From contig JAHHIF010000016.1 of NCBI GenBank assembly GCA_019358875.1, positions 1 through 64,000 of the forward strand: a DNA stretch of 64,000 nt. Direction: 5' to 3'. The notes under the pieces are model-generated. The model was given only the letters and a program-made list of their open reading frames with translations, did no database searches and was not told the origin of the DNA. The position numbers were made by a program, and so were the translations under genes. This DNA is from Symplocastrum torsivum CPER-KK1. Its GTDB lineage: Bacteria > Cyanobacteriota > Cyanobacteriia > Cyanobacteriales > Coleofasciculaceae. Shown here piece after piece: positions 8,886 to 18,000 of this stretch (position 1 is its first letter; every line of letters begins with the position of its first letter).

Positions 8886-9254
8886 ATGATTCTCTCTACC
8901 TACAATAGCTCAGAAACTACAGTAAATGCAAGCCAATTGCCTGATACCTGTCAGGTCAATGAATCAGACTTATTTGCCAATTCCAAAACTGAGCAGCTAG
9001 TGTTTCAGCATCAACTCAATCATCAACTCATTGAGATTGAGCATTGTTGCCTTACTGAAAGGGCTGCTAGTCTTTTGGATGTCTCTTCTGAAACTCTCAA
9101 CCGCACGAAGAGAGAGGGGAGAGACTTTTACGAAAGGGCAAATTGGATTGCCTATCCAATCCAAGACGTTGATGATACGCTTCAACAGCCAATCAGAAGA
9201 AAGCAAAACTTTTGGCGAGTTTTCTTTCGGGTTTTACCTAACGAGCAAAACTAG
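8886..9254 (+). CDS. hypothetical protein with a possible helix-turn-helix segment
   Basis: A 122-residue protein that I do not recognise. Its first 60 residues are polar and probably disordered. Residues 58-90 (LTERAASLLDVSSETLNRTK) read like a MerR/excisionase-type helix-turn-helix in which a second helix recognises DNA. This is pattern reading, not a family match. The Shine-Dalgarno is weak (CTAAGAC). A 56-bp palindromic repeat begins 3 bases after the stop. Codon use is plausible for the genome. It could also be a decayed regulator. Confidence 0.4.
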   Translation: MILSTYNSSETTVNASQLPDTCQVNESDLFANSKTEQLVFQHQLNHQLIEIEHCCLTERAASLLDVSSETLNRTKREGRDFYERANWIAYPIQDVDDTLQQPIRRKQNFWRVFFRVLPNEQN

Positions 9255-9257
9255 GGA

Positions 9258-9313
9258 GTCCTAAATAATTCGTGGAGTCAAGATTCCCGACTTCTCAAAG
9301 AAGTCGGGAATCT
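9258..9313 (+). repeat. 56-bp dispersed palindromic repeat, copy 2
   Basis: Same element as 2035-2090, here in the opposite orientation: GTCCTAAATAATTCGTG at the left, then a palindrome with arms AGATTCCCGACTTCT / AGAAGTCGGGAATCT. Length is identical and most bases agree. It lies between a hypothetical gene and the PHP phosphoesterase gene. Confidence 0.85.
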
Positions 9314-9455
9314 AAACCTCTTGCGATCACCTAAAAGCAAAAGAGTCTTTAGAGTTGGTAGAAGCATAATAATATTGTGTTCTACAAAATGGCTAAGTTG
9401 TGCTTAAAGGAAAGTTTAATCCTCCACTCAGCAGGTAGGTGTACATAATAAAAGA

Positions 9456-10283
9456 ATGCTCGAACTTCACTGTCACACCACCTGCTCCGATGGCACCCTT
9501 ACCCCAAGCGAACTTGTCCATGCGGCAGTTCAAGCGGGAGTATTGGCACTAGCGATTACCGACCACGATACGCTCTCTGGTTGGCAAGAAGCGATTACGA
9601 CGGCTCAACCTCATAACCTGGAAATCGTCCCGGGTGTTGAATTGAGTACGGTACACAACGACCGTTCCCTACACATTTTGGGTTTTTACCCCAATGCCCA
9701 ACAGCTAAGTGCCCCTTTATCGGAACGCTTGGAAGGACGTAAACGCCGTTCTCAGAAAATGATCGCCAAGTTGGAAGCACTAGGCTATCCAATCTCGCTA
9801 CCGGAACTGGGAGAAGGAATGGCACCAGGGCGTCCTCATCTTGCTAAAGCACTTGTAGACGCGGGTCATGTCAAGTCGATGCGCGAAGCGTTTGACCGAC
9901 TGTTGGGTGATGATAAACCCGCTTACGTGCATTACGAGAAATTCTCAATTTCTGAAGGCATTACGTTGTTACGCAACTGTGGTGCTGTGCCAGTTTGGGC
10001 CCATCCTTACTTGTTTAGAGGTGGTGAAGTTGAAGACGTGTTAAAGGAACTGGTTGATGCGGGGTTGATGGGAATTGAAGTTTACCATCCCAGCCACACG
10101 CCAAAAGAGAGAAAACATCTTGAGGCGCTGTGTTCTCAATACAGCTTACTGATGACAGGTGGCAGTGATTACCACGGACCCAGTCCTGATGGTAAAAGCC
10201 CCAGTAGTAGCACACTCAATATGATGCGTTTGTCATTAGCCTTACTTGACCCGCTTAAAGAGGCGGCGCACACTTTAAATTAA
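9456..10283 (+). CDS. PHP-domain phosphoesterase (RNase AM / YciV type)
   Basis: A 275-residue metal-dependent phosphoesterase of the PHP superfamily. The opening [20 protein letters not shown] supplies the HxH metal ligands and Asp, [12 protein letters not shown] the next ligands, then IVPGVELS and HILGFY. Later ligand regions are WAHPYLF and GGSDYHGP. Length and order match the bacterial family that includes E. coli YciV/RNase AM, which acts on 3',5'-nucleotide bisphosphates and on RNA 5' ends. The exact substrate here cannot be read from sequence. It ends 32 bases before glsA on the same strand, so co-transcription is possible. Confidence 0.9.
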   Translation: MLELHCHTTCSDGTLTPSELVHAAVQAGVLALAITDHDTLSGWQEAITTAQPHNLEIVPGVELSTVHNDRSLHILGFYPNAQQLSAPLSERLEGRKRRSQKMIAKLEALGYPISLPELGEGMAPGRPHLAKALVDAGHVKSMREAFDRLLGDDKPAYVHYEKFSISEGITLLRNCGAVPVWAHPYLFRGGEVEDVLKELVDAGLMGIEVYHPSHTPKERKHLEALCSQYSLLMTGGSDYHGPSPDGKSPSSSTLNMMRLSLALLDPLKEAAHTLN

Positions 10284-10315
10284 TCATTGTTCTTGCCTAT
10301 AGCAAGTTGCTTGAT

Positions 10316-11347
10316 ATGGGGAATGCATCAAGAAGTCCTGTCCTTGAGAACTTGCTTTCGGAGTTGTACGACAAGTACAAGTCACTCATGGATGGAAGAT
10401 TGGCAAACTACATCCCGGAACTTGCGAAAGCCGACCCTAACTGGTTTGGTATTTGCGTAGTTACAGTGGATGGTCAAGTTTATGAAGTGGGTGATTACGA
10501 GCAATTATTCACAATTCAGTCAATTTCCAAAGCGTTTGTCTATGGACTCGCCCTTGAAGAACATGGGCGGGATTACGTCTTAACCAAAGTTGGGGTTGAG
10601 CCAACAGGAGATGCTTTTAACTCGATTATTCAGTTGGAAGAGTCCTCGAAGCGACCGTATAACCCGATGGTCAATGCAGGCGCGATCGCAACTACTAGTT
10701 TAATCAAAGGTTCAAGTCCAAGTGAGCGACTCAACTGTCTACTCAGTATGTTTGAGCGCTACGTCGGTCATAACCTGTTCATTGATATGCCTGTATTCTT
10801 GTCAGAGCGAACGACGGGGCATCGCAACCGAGCAATGGCACACTTGATGCTCAACTTTGGCATGATCGATGAAAAAATTGATGAAGCGCTCGACCTTTAC
10901 TTCCAGCAATGTTCGGTGATGGTCAACTGCCGAGATTTGGCGACAATGGCAGCTACCCTTGCAAATTGTGGTATTAACCCCATCACTCAACAACGGGCTG
11001 TTGAAGCACGCTACATCCGAGATATTCTGACTGTGATGTACACCTGCGGGATGTATAACGTTGCCGGACAGTGGGCTTACAAAGTTGGCTTGCCGGCAAA
11101 GAGTGGCGTATCGGGTGGAATTATTGTCGTTGTTCCTCAGAAAATGGGTATAGCCGTTTTCTCGCCACTCCTTGACTCTCACGGTAGCAGTGTTAGGGGA
11201 ATGAGAGTTTGTGAAGACCTCTCCGAACGAATTGGACTACACATGTTTGACTTACAGATGGATAACGCCCAGTTCCTTAACTCTTTGTATCATCAGACGT
11301 TGCCTGACACTACTCCTGAAACCGAAGACACATCCAAGATAAACTAA
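10316..11347 (+). CDS. glsA: glutaminase (GlsA)
   Basis: Cytoplasmic glutaminase that converts glutamine to glutamate and ammonia through a beta-lactamase-like serine fold. The catalytic pair is in IQSISKAF (Ser69 and Lys72 counted from the ATG). Other family landmarks are [12 protein letters not shown], the [15 protein letters not shown] region, and the C-terminal [18 protein letters not shown] prefer ATG 10316 (343 residues); TTG 10307 in the same frame would add three residues. The single-chain length fits the bacterial form. Together with ureC and proA it adds to the nitrogen/glutamate flavour of this end of the window. Confidence 0.95.
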   Translation: MGNASRSPVLENLLSELYDKYKSLMDGRLANYIPELAKADPNWFGICVVTVDGQVYEVGDYEQLFTIQSISKAFVYGLALEEHGRDYVLTKVGVEPTGDAFNSIIQLEESSKRPYNPMVNAGAIATTSLIKGSSPSERLNCLLSMFERYVGHNLFIDMPVFLSERTTGHRNRAMAHLMLNFGMIDEKIDEALDLYFQQCSVMVNCRDLATMAATLANCGINPITQQRAVEARYIRDILTVMYTCGMYNVAGQWAYKVGLPAKSGVSGGIIVVVPQKMGIAVFSPLLDSHGSSVRGMRVCEDLSERIGLHMFDLQMDNAQFLNSLYHQTLPDTTPETEDTSKIN

Positions 11348-11448
11348 GTAGAACAACTCAGTTAAACACAACGTAATCTTACAAATCCATCCAACTAGTA
11401 GCCATTGAGAAAGTAAGAGAAGTATAGAATAGTCCCTACAGAAGATGT

Positions 11449-12600
11449 ATGTTGAAGGTAGCTGTTGGTCACAGCAACGATCCGGATTCCCAGTCAGCAA
11501 TCGATGAGGTTCTAGAGCAATGCATTCGCTCTTTAGCAGGAGTAACCCCACAGGCTGGTATCCTTTTTGCTGCGATCGACTTTGAGCATTCCTTAATTCT
11601 GAAACAAATTCATCAGGCTTTCCCTGGCATTGAGCTAATTGGTGGAACAACCGATGGAGAACTTTCTTCCGTTCTTGAGTTTCAGCAAGACTCCCTGACT
11701 TTAATAGTGTTCTGCTCAGAAGAAATTGAAATCAAAGCAGGAGTTGGACGCGAGGTTTCAAAAAACCCAGTTGAAGTAGTCAGGCAAGCCGTTGAGCAAG
11801 CACAAGGCAACAGCACGACCACACCTCAATTGTGTCTAACTGTTCCAGAAGGCTTTACAGCCAGTGGAGTCTCAATTTTGGATGGTTTGAAGCGAGTTCT
11901 TGGGCAGAATGTGCCTATCTTGGGTGGATTAGCCGCTGATCACTGGAGATTTCAAAAGACTTATCAATTCTTTCGCACAGAAGTTTTGAGTGATGCTGTG
12001 CCAATCCTGCTCTTTTCAGGAGCATTACTTTTCTCCCATAGCTTAGCCAGTGGTTGGCATCCCATCGGAAAAAAAAGCAGAGTCACTAAGGTCAATAAAA
12101 ACATCATCTATGAAATTGATGACAAACCTGCGATAGAGTTCTATCGTCATTATTTTGGCGACCTTCCTCCTTCCGCTGAATATCCCCTAGCTGTCTTTGA
12201 TCGAGAAGAGAAGCATTTTTTTCTAAGAGCTGCTAACGTTTTCGACGAGGAGTCAGGGAGCATCACCCTTTTTGCAGATATTCCTGAACAGGCAGTTGTT
12301 CAAATCGCAGAAGCAACTCGTGAAGATATCCTGGCTGCTTCCCAAACATCAATTAGAAATGCGATCGCAAGCTATCCAGGCAGTGAGCCAGAGGCGGCTC
12401 TATTTTTTTCCTGTGCCAGTCGCCGGAAAATTCTTGGTACACGAACCAAGGAAGAGTATGAGCTTGCGAAAAGCTGTCTTACCAAGGCTTTACCAATTTG
12501 TGGTTTCTATAGTAGTGGTGAGATTGCTCCCCTAGAGCAAAAAGGTCAGACTGAATTTCATAACAAAACTTTCGTGACGTTGCTTCTAGGGACGAAATGA
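11449..12600 (+). CDS. FIST domain-containing sensor protein
   Basis: A 383-residue protein with the FIST_N domain in the first half (KVAVGHSNDPDS, then IELIGGTTDGELSS and VPILGGLAADHW) and FIST_C in the second half (GSEPEAALFFSCASRRKILG, GFYSSGEIAPL). FIST proteins are soluble sensory modules thought to bind small ligands, possibly amino acids, and are usually linked to histidine kinases or chemoreceptors. Here the kinase gene begins 6 bases after the stop, so the two are almost certainly co-transcribed and act together. No membrane segment is seen. A leader of about 100 bases precedes it. Confidence 0.92.
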   Translation: MLKVAVGHSNDPDSQSAIDEVLEQCIRSLAGVTPQAGILFAAIDFEHSLILKQIHQAFPGIELIGGTTDGELSSVLEFQQDSLTLIVFCSEEIEIKAGVGREVSKNPVEVVRQAVEQAQGNSTTTPQLCLTVPEGFTASGVSILDGLKRVLGQNVPILGGLAADHWRFQKTYQFFRTEVLSDAVPILLFSGALLFSHSLASGWHPIGKKSRVTKVNKNIIYEIDDKPAIEFYRHYFGDLPPSAEYPLAVFDREEKHFFLRAANVFDEESGSITLFADIPEQAVVQIAEATREDILAASQTSIRNAIASYPGSEPEAALFFSCASRRKILGTRTKEEYELAKSCLTKALPICGFYSSGEIAPLEQKGQTEFHNKTFVTLLLGTK

Positions 12601-12606
12601 GAGCTG

Positions 12607-13752
12607 ATGGAACTTGCAGACTACGAAAAAAGACTCCAGGAACTCGAAAAAGCGAATCGAATTCTTCAAAAAAAACTAGAACGCTCTGAAGCCGATCGCG
12701 TTGACTTAGAGAAGACTAATGACAAAAACCAGGCTTTGCTCAAAAGTGTGATCCGTGAGTTGGAGGAATCAAAAACAACACTTGAGGAAAAAAGCTGGGA
12801 TTTAGAGCAAGCCCTCAAAAATCTCCAAGCGATGCAAGCCAAACTGGTTGCCTCGGAAAAAATGTCGGCTTTGGGTGTTTTGGTGGCAGGTGTTGCTCAT
12901 GAAATTAACAACCCCGTCAACTTTATTTATGGCAATCTGATTCACGCCCAGAAATATACCCACGACTTACTGGAATTGGTGCAACTGTATCAGCAGTATT
13001 ACCCCAATCCCACTAGCGAAATCCAGGAGATGATCGAAGCAATTGAGCTTGATTTCTTGTGTGAAGATTTACCTAAACTCCTGAAGTCCATGAACGTAGG
13101 GACTGAGCGAATTCGTGAGATTGTCAAATCTCTACGCAACTTCTCTCGCCTGAATGAAGCTGAATTCAAGGTAGTAGATATCCACGAAGGTCTTGATAGT
13201 GCCTTAATGATTCTGCATAACCGATTGAAACCTAAAGCAGATCATCCCGGCATTGAGGTTATCAAAGAGTATGGACAACTACCCCCAGTTGAGTGCTGCC
13301 CTGGTCAGTTGAATCAGGTATTTATGAATCTCTTAACCAATGCTGTTGATGCATTAGATGAAGGGATTAGGGACTGGGAACTGGAGACTGGGCAAAAAGT
13401 TGAAGAGATGCAGGGAATGCAAGGGAAGAGTTTCTCCTCTATCTCTAATTCCCAATCCCAAGTTCCAATTATTCAGATTCGCACAGAGATTATTCAGGAT
13501 AACTGGGTCACAATTCGGATTGGTGACAATGGGTTAGGGATGAGTGAGGACGTTCACTCGAAGCTTTTTGACCCCTTCTTCACCACCAAACCTGTAGGCA
13601 AAGGGACTGGGTTGGGTTTATCAATCAGTTACCAAATTGTGGTGGAAAAGCATGGTGGCAAAATGCAATGCTATTCAGCACCAGGGCAAGGTGCAGAGTT
13701 TGTGGTTCAGATTCCCCTACGGCAGTCAATTGGCGATCGCAATCCTTGCTAA
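12607..13752 (+). CDS. sensor histidine kinase, partner of the FIST protein
   Basis: A 381-residue soluble histidine kinase. Residues 1-80 are a long coiled coil (repeated charged heptads, YEKRLQELEKANRILQKKL). The phosphoacceptor box is VAGVAHEINNPVNFIYGNL, the cyanobacterial NtrB/ZraS-like HisKA type. The ATPase domain shows the N box FMNLLTNAVDAL, then IGDNGLGMS, the F box FDPFFTTKP, and GKGTGLGLSIS. Between the N box and the next strand (about residues 253-288) an extra low-complexity segment has no counterpart in the family and is encoded by STRR-like DNA. It has no sensor domain of its own, so the FIST protein is the likely input. No response regulator adjoins. Confidence 0.93.
   Translation: MELADYEKRLQELEKANRILQKKLERSEADRVDLEKTNDKNQALLKSVIRELEESKTTLEEKSWDLEQALKNLQAMQAKLVASEKMSALGVLVAGVAHEINNPVNFIYGNLIHAQKYTHDLLELVQLYQQYYPNPTSEIQEMIEAIELDFLCEDLPKLLKSMNVGTERIREIVKSLRNFSRLNEAEFKVVDIHEGLDSALMILHNRLKPKADHPGIEVIKEYGQLPPVECCPGQLNQVFMNLLTNAVDALDEGIRDWELETGQKVEEMQGMQGKSFSSISNSQSQVPIIQIRTEIIQDNWVTIRIGDNGLGMSEDVHSKLFDPFFTTKPVGKGTGLGLSISYQIVVEKHGGKMQCYSAPGQGAEFVVQIPLRQSIGDRNPC
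13363..13466. repeat. STRR-like insertion inside the kinase gene
   Basis: The coding DNA here is made of GGGATTAGGGACTGGG-type heptamers at the left and CTAATTCCCAATCCC-type heptamers at the right, which are near-complements. This is the same repeat class found between genes at 5041-5080 and 26581-26619. The insertion keeps the reading frame and codes for about 35 residues in the ATPase domain. Confidence 0.65.
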
Positions 13753-13880
13753 ACACAATTCAAGCGATGCTTTCGGTCTCACCTAAAATAGGTCAAGGCA
13801 AGATTGTCCTTTTCACGAAATGAAGGACAGTAGTATCTCTGCCTTATCCAAGTCTCAAGAACAGATTTGAAATATAGCAG

Positions 13881-13900
13881 TAGCCACTAAGGTTAGGACA
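13881..13900. repeat. 20-bp direct repeat, copy 1
   Basis: TAGCCACTAAGGTTAGGACA, repeated with two differences at 14835-14854. It lies in the 284-base gap after the FIST-linked kinase, followed by the STRR at 13941-13976. The two copies bracket the pair of small genes. Confidence 0.55.
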
Positions 13901-13940
13901 TCGGCGGAAGCCGAGTTCATTAACCGGAGGCTTTTTGACT

Positions 13941-13976
13941 GGAAGCTGACCGCTGAAAGCTGACTGCTGATTGCTA
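13941..13976. repeat. STRR of GCTGAYNGCTGA type
   Basis: Tandem GCTGACC, GCTGAAA, GCTGACT, GCTGATT heptamers just upstream of the small-gene pair. Related arrays are seen at 34467-34495, 37512-37535 and 46741-46772. These are a common class of cyanobacterial short repeats. Confidence 0.6.
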
Positions 13977-14036
13977 TATGAGAGGCGATCACTTTCTTAT
14001 GCAATAATTTCGTGACACTTGCAAAAGGGTGACCGA

Positions 14037-14363
14037 ATGTCGGATATCTTCGTCATGATTCGTAACCAGGATAACAGTGCCCTGACTTCAATTGATGGTA
14101 CTGCCTTTATTACGTTACTTCGACAAGATGGGCAAGTGCTGGCAGAAGAACTTGTTGAATTGATCTATGCGGATGCAGGCTTTGATGACCTTCGTACTGG
14201 TCAATACACTGTAGTTGTGAGGCATGAACAGGTTCAACCAATAGAAGCAACTTATGATGTAATCATCAATGCTGAGGATAAGGTAATCTTACTAACGTTT
14301 GTTTACCTGGAACCGGAACGAATCTTACTGCAAATTCAAGCTTCTGTAGAAAGCAGGTTGTAA
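14037..14363 (+). CDS. small beta-rich protein, unknown function
   Basis: A 108-residue protein I cannot name. The ATG at 14037 follows AAGGGTGAC and gives the N-terminus MSDIFVMIRNQD; an in-frame TTG 18 bases upstream is less likely. The body alternates short beta strands (GTAFITLLRQDGQVL, DDLRTGQYTVVVRHE, YDVIINAEDKVILLTFVYL), the rhythm of a beta-sandwich like PEGA or carboxypeptidase-regulatory domains. No signal peptide, so cytoplasmic. The next small gene starts 2 bases after the stop, implying translational coupling. It sits between two sensor-kinase transcription units, and a role in signalling is only a guess. Confidence 0.75.
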   Translation: MSDIFVMIRNQDNSALTSIDGTAFITLLRQDGQVLAEELVELIYADAGFDDLRTGQYTVVVRHEQVQPIEATYDVIINAEDKVILLTFVYLEPERILLQIQASVESRL

Positions 14364-14365
14364 CT

Positions 14366-14560
14366 ATGACAGTCAAGGTCATTCCATCACAGTCAATCAA
14401 GGCATACCGTTATCGGGTGTATTGCTTGGGGCAAGATCTCTGGAAGGAGAAAGACCCGACTAGTCGAGCAAATCTGGCTCTACAGTTAGCCGATGCCGCT
14501 ACAACGCTGGCTAGGTTGGAAGCCCAAGAAGCGCAAAACATTTCACAACTGAGTTTGTAA
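14366..14560 (+). CDS. small protein coupled to the preceding gene, unknown function
   Basis: A 64-residue protein: a basic N-terminal half (SQSIKAYRYRVYCLGQDLW) followed by a long Ala/Gln-rich helix (ANLALQLADAATTLARLEAQ). There is no family I recognise. The start lies 2 bases after the upstream stop with no separate Shine-Dalgarno of strength, so translation is probably coupled and the two products probably form a pair or complex. Confidence 0.65.
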   Translation: MTVKVIPSQSIKAYRYRVYCLGQDLWKEKDPTSRANLALQLADAATTLARLEAQEAQNISQLSL

Positions 14561-15064
14561 CAAGTTTTTCAACAAAAAGCGATCGCACTTTCATTCATGT
14601 AACCGCTTAAAGGCACAAAGCTGATCACAGACCAACTGGAGAACTTCTCACAATTCCTTCCTAGGGGGATGTATTTGTGTCCAGTTTTAGAGTTCATTTT
14701 GCCTTCAATTAGGGAACTATAAGGTCAACGGTATCTTTTGTCTAAACTCTAGGCACTTCAAAAAGCGTTGAGCAGGCATCAGTTAGCAAAGCGCTTTTAG
14801 GGTTGTCGCTCTTGAATGGGAGTATGTCTGGCTGTAGCCATAAAGGTTAGGACAGATTTAAGGGCTGAAACAACCACGTACTCGTGATAAACCTTCTGCC
14901 TTCTGCTATACCAGGATGATGACTAACAGCTTCAATATTAAGCTGATTCTATGTGGATTGTAAAAAGATAGTCTTATTAATAAAGTGACATTGACCAAAC
15001 GAGATATTACTAAAAGTAAGGGATTTAAAGAAGCCCTGCAAATAAACAAGAGCAACTTTGTGAA
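14561..15064. other. 504-bp region without a gene
   Basis: No frame has protein character. It contains the second 20-bp direct repeat (14835-14854), a short CCTTCTGCCTTCTG repeat near 14890-14905, and AT-rich DNA from about 14935, which is likely to hold the promoter of the PAS kinase gene. No reliable -35/-10 pair can be assigned by eye. Confidence 0.5.
14835..14854. repeat. 20-bp direct repeat, copy 2
   Basis: TAGCCATAAAGGTTAGGACA, 18 of 20 bases identical to 13881-13900 and in the same orientation. Both copies follow a GTAG sequence, so the conserved unit may be slightly longer. Confidence 0.55.
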
Positions 15065-18000
15065 ATGACAGAACAGATTCAGGAAGCTTTCTGGTTGACA
15101 TCAGCGGATTATCAACAGTTGCTCTACGTCAGTCCAGCTTTTGAGACAATTTGGGGTCGTCTGCGTGAGAGCTTGTACACCTATCCTGGTGGTCATCTAA
15201 ACTTGATTGTGGATTCCATCCATCCAAGTGATCGAGAGCGAGTCGTTGCTGCTTTTGGCAATCTCCTTGAGGGGGAATACAGAGCGGAGTATCGGCTTGT
15301 GCGACCGGATGGCTCAATTCGCTGGGTGCGATCGCGTTCTTTTCCCGTTCAAAATCCATTTGGGGAAACGTGGGGGATTGCTGGACTCTCAGAAGACATT
15401 ACTGAGCGCAAACAAAGTGAGGAGCGCTTCCGGACAATGTTTGAGTCTGCTCCGATTGGGATAGTACTTGTTGATTCAAACGGCAGGTTTCTTCAAACCA
15501 ATCCGACTTTTCAGGAGCTATTCGGCTACACAGATACAGAACTCCAAAACCTATCTTGTATCGACTTGACGCATCCCGAACATCAGGTAGAGAACGCGAA
15601 TTTGTTTCAGGAGCTATTTTTGGGCAAACGTACTCGCTTCAGCTTGGAAAAGCGCTGCTTCCGCAAAGACGGGTGTATTATCTGGGTCAATGTATCCGTT
15701 TCAGTTGTTTGTGATGCCAACGGCTTACCGCAGTATGCGATCGGCATGATCCAAGATATTAGCGATCGCAAACACGCAGAATTAGAACTTTTCCAAGCTC
15801 GTGATCAACTAGAACAACGAGTCGCTGAACGTACTGCCGAACTCGAACAAGCTAATATACGACTCCAGCAAGAGATTGCCGAGCGTTCTGCCGTACAGGA
15901 AGCCCTTAAAAGTCAACAAGAATTTCTCCGAGCTGTCCTTGATATTAATCCCAACCTCATTTTTGTCAAAAATCGGCAGGGAAAATATACACTTGCCAAT
16001 CAAGCTTATGCTGATTTTTATGGTATAAGTCTTGAAAATGTGTTGGGCAAGACAGACGCTGAGGTGAATCCAAATCCAGAAGACGTAGAGCAGTGCGTAG
16101 CTCAAGATCGGGAAGTATTTACCACATTACAGCAGAAGTTTATCCCCGAACAATCTTGCTACACAGTAACTGGAGAAAGGCGTTGGTACCAAACAATCAA
16201 AAAGCCCTTATTTTCCAGTCATGGTCAAGTTAGTCAAATTCTTGGCATTGCCACTGACATTACTCGACGGAAGCAAGCCGAATTAGAACTACAGCAGGCA
16301 AAAGAGCAACTACGGGCAGTTTTGGATGCTGTGCCTGGGTATGTTTCTTGGATTAGTGCCCAAGGGCGATATCTTGGCGTTAACCGACAACTATCTGACA
16401 GCTTCAATTTATCTCCAGATGCCTTTGTCGGTAAAGAACTGGGCTTTCTAAAAAACAGTCCTGAATTCACTCAATTTATGACTCAGTTTCTCGCTAGTTC
16501 TGCTCAAACAGACCGCCAAGTTATTGAGGTACAAGTCAACGGCTCAACTCGAAGCTATCTGATTGCTGCTCAGAAGTACCAGCAAAGCACCATGGCTGTA
16601 TTAGTGGGAATTGACATCACTGAACGCAAACAGGCAGAGGAAGCACTCAATGCTCAGAAGGAGTTTCTCCAAACTATTATTGATAGTAATCCGAATGCAA
16701 TTTTTGTCATTAATACAGAGGGGAAGTATGTACTTGCCAATCAAGTCTATGCTGATTGCCACGGAACAACTGTTGAAGACGTAATCGGCAAGACGGCGGC
16801 GGATTTGCATCCCAATCAAGCCTCTGTAGAGGACTACATTGATCAAGACCAGGAAGTGATTGCTACGTTACGGCAAAAGTTCATGCCAGAAGAACTCCAC
16901 ACCTTAAGTGGGGAAGGACGCTGGTATCAAACTACTAAAAAGCCACTCTTTTCAAGTGATGGTCAAGTCTGTCAAATCTTGGGCGTTGCTACTGATATCA
17001 CTGAACGCAAGCTAGCGCAGGAGGCACTCAAAGCCCAAAAAGAGTTTCTCCAAATAATTATTGATACCAATCCTAATAGAATTTTCGTTAAAGATCGGGA
17101 AGGTAAGTATATCCTTGCCAACAAAGCCTGTGCAGATTTTCATGGCATAGCCGTAGAAGATTTGTTAGGGCATACAGACGCTGAGGTGATGCTCGACCCA
17201 GCCGATGTAAAGCTGTTCGTTAAGGAAGACTTGGAAGTATTAACAACATTACAGACTAAATGTAGTCCAGAAGTGCCTTGCCACACGCCAACAGGGGCAG
17301 TGCGCTGGTGGAGTGTGATTAAAAAGCCACTGCTTTCAAAAGATGGTCAAGCCTTTCACGTTTTTGGTGTTTGCACTGATATCACAGAGCGTAAGCTTGC
17401 TGAGGAGCAAGTCCGGGAATCAGAAGCACAATTGCGCCTTGCCTTGGAGGCAGCGCGGATGGACAGTTGGAATTGGAATTTTCAAACTGGAAAAATCATT
17501 CGGTCAAATAATTTCCAGCAACTGTATGGCTTTACTCCCAATCCCTCTGGTGTTACCTACGAAGAATTTCTAGAACTTGTTCATCCAGAAGACCGCGATC
17601 ACATCCGGCAAACCGACGAACGTGCGCTTGAGACAGGTGACGGCTATGATAGTGAATTCCGCATTATTCTACCTGATGGAAGCCTTCGTTGGGTTCAAAG
17701 CAAAGGTCAAGTTTTTTACGATGAGACGGGCAAGGCAGTACGGATGGCTGGGGTCAACTTAGATATTAGCGATCGCAAGTTTGCCGAAGAACAGCTACGC
17801 CAATCAGAAGAGCAACTGCGCCTTGCATTGGATGCTGCCAACATGGGCTTCTGGGATTGGAATCTTCAAACCGGAAAAGTTACCCGCTCAAGCAATCTGG
17901 AACGTCTGTATGGCTGGGTTCCTAATACGGCTGATGAGATTAAAGATCGGTTTTTTAAAACCCTTCACCCGGACGACTACAAGTTGCTCAAGGAAGCGGA

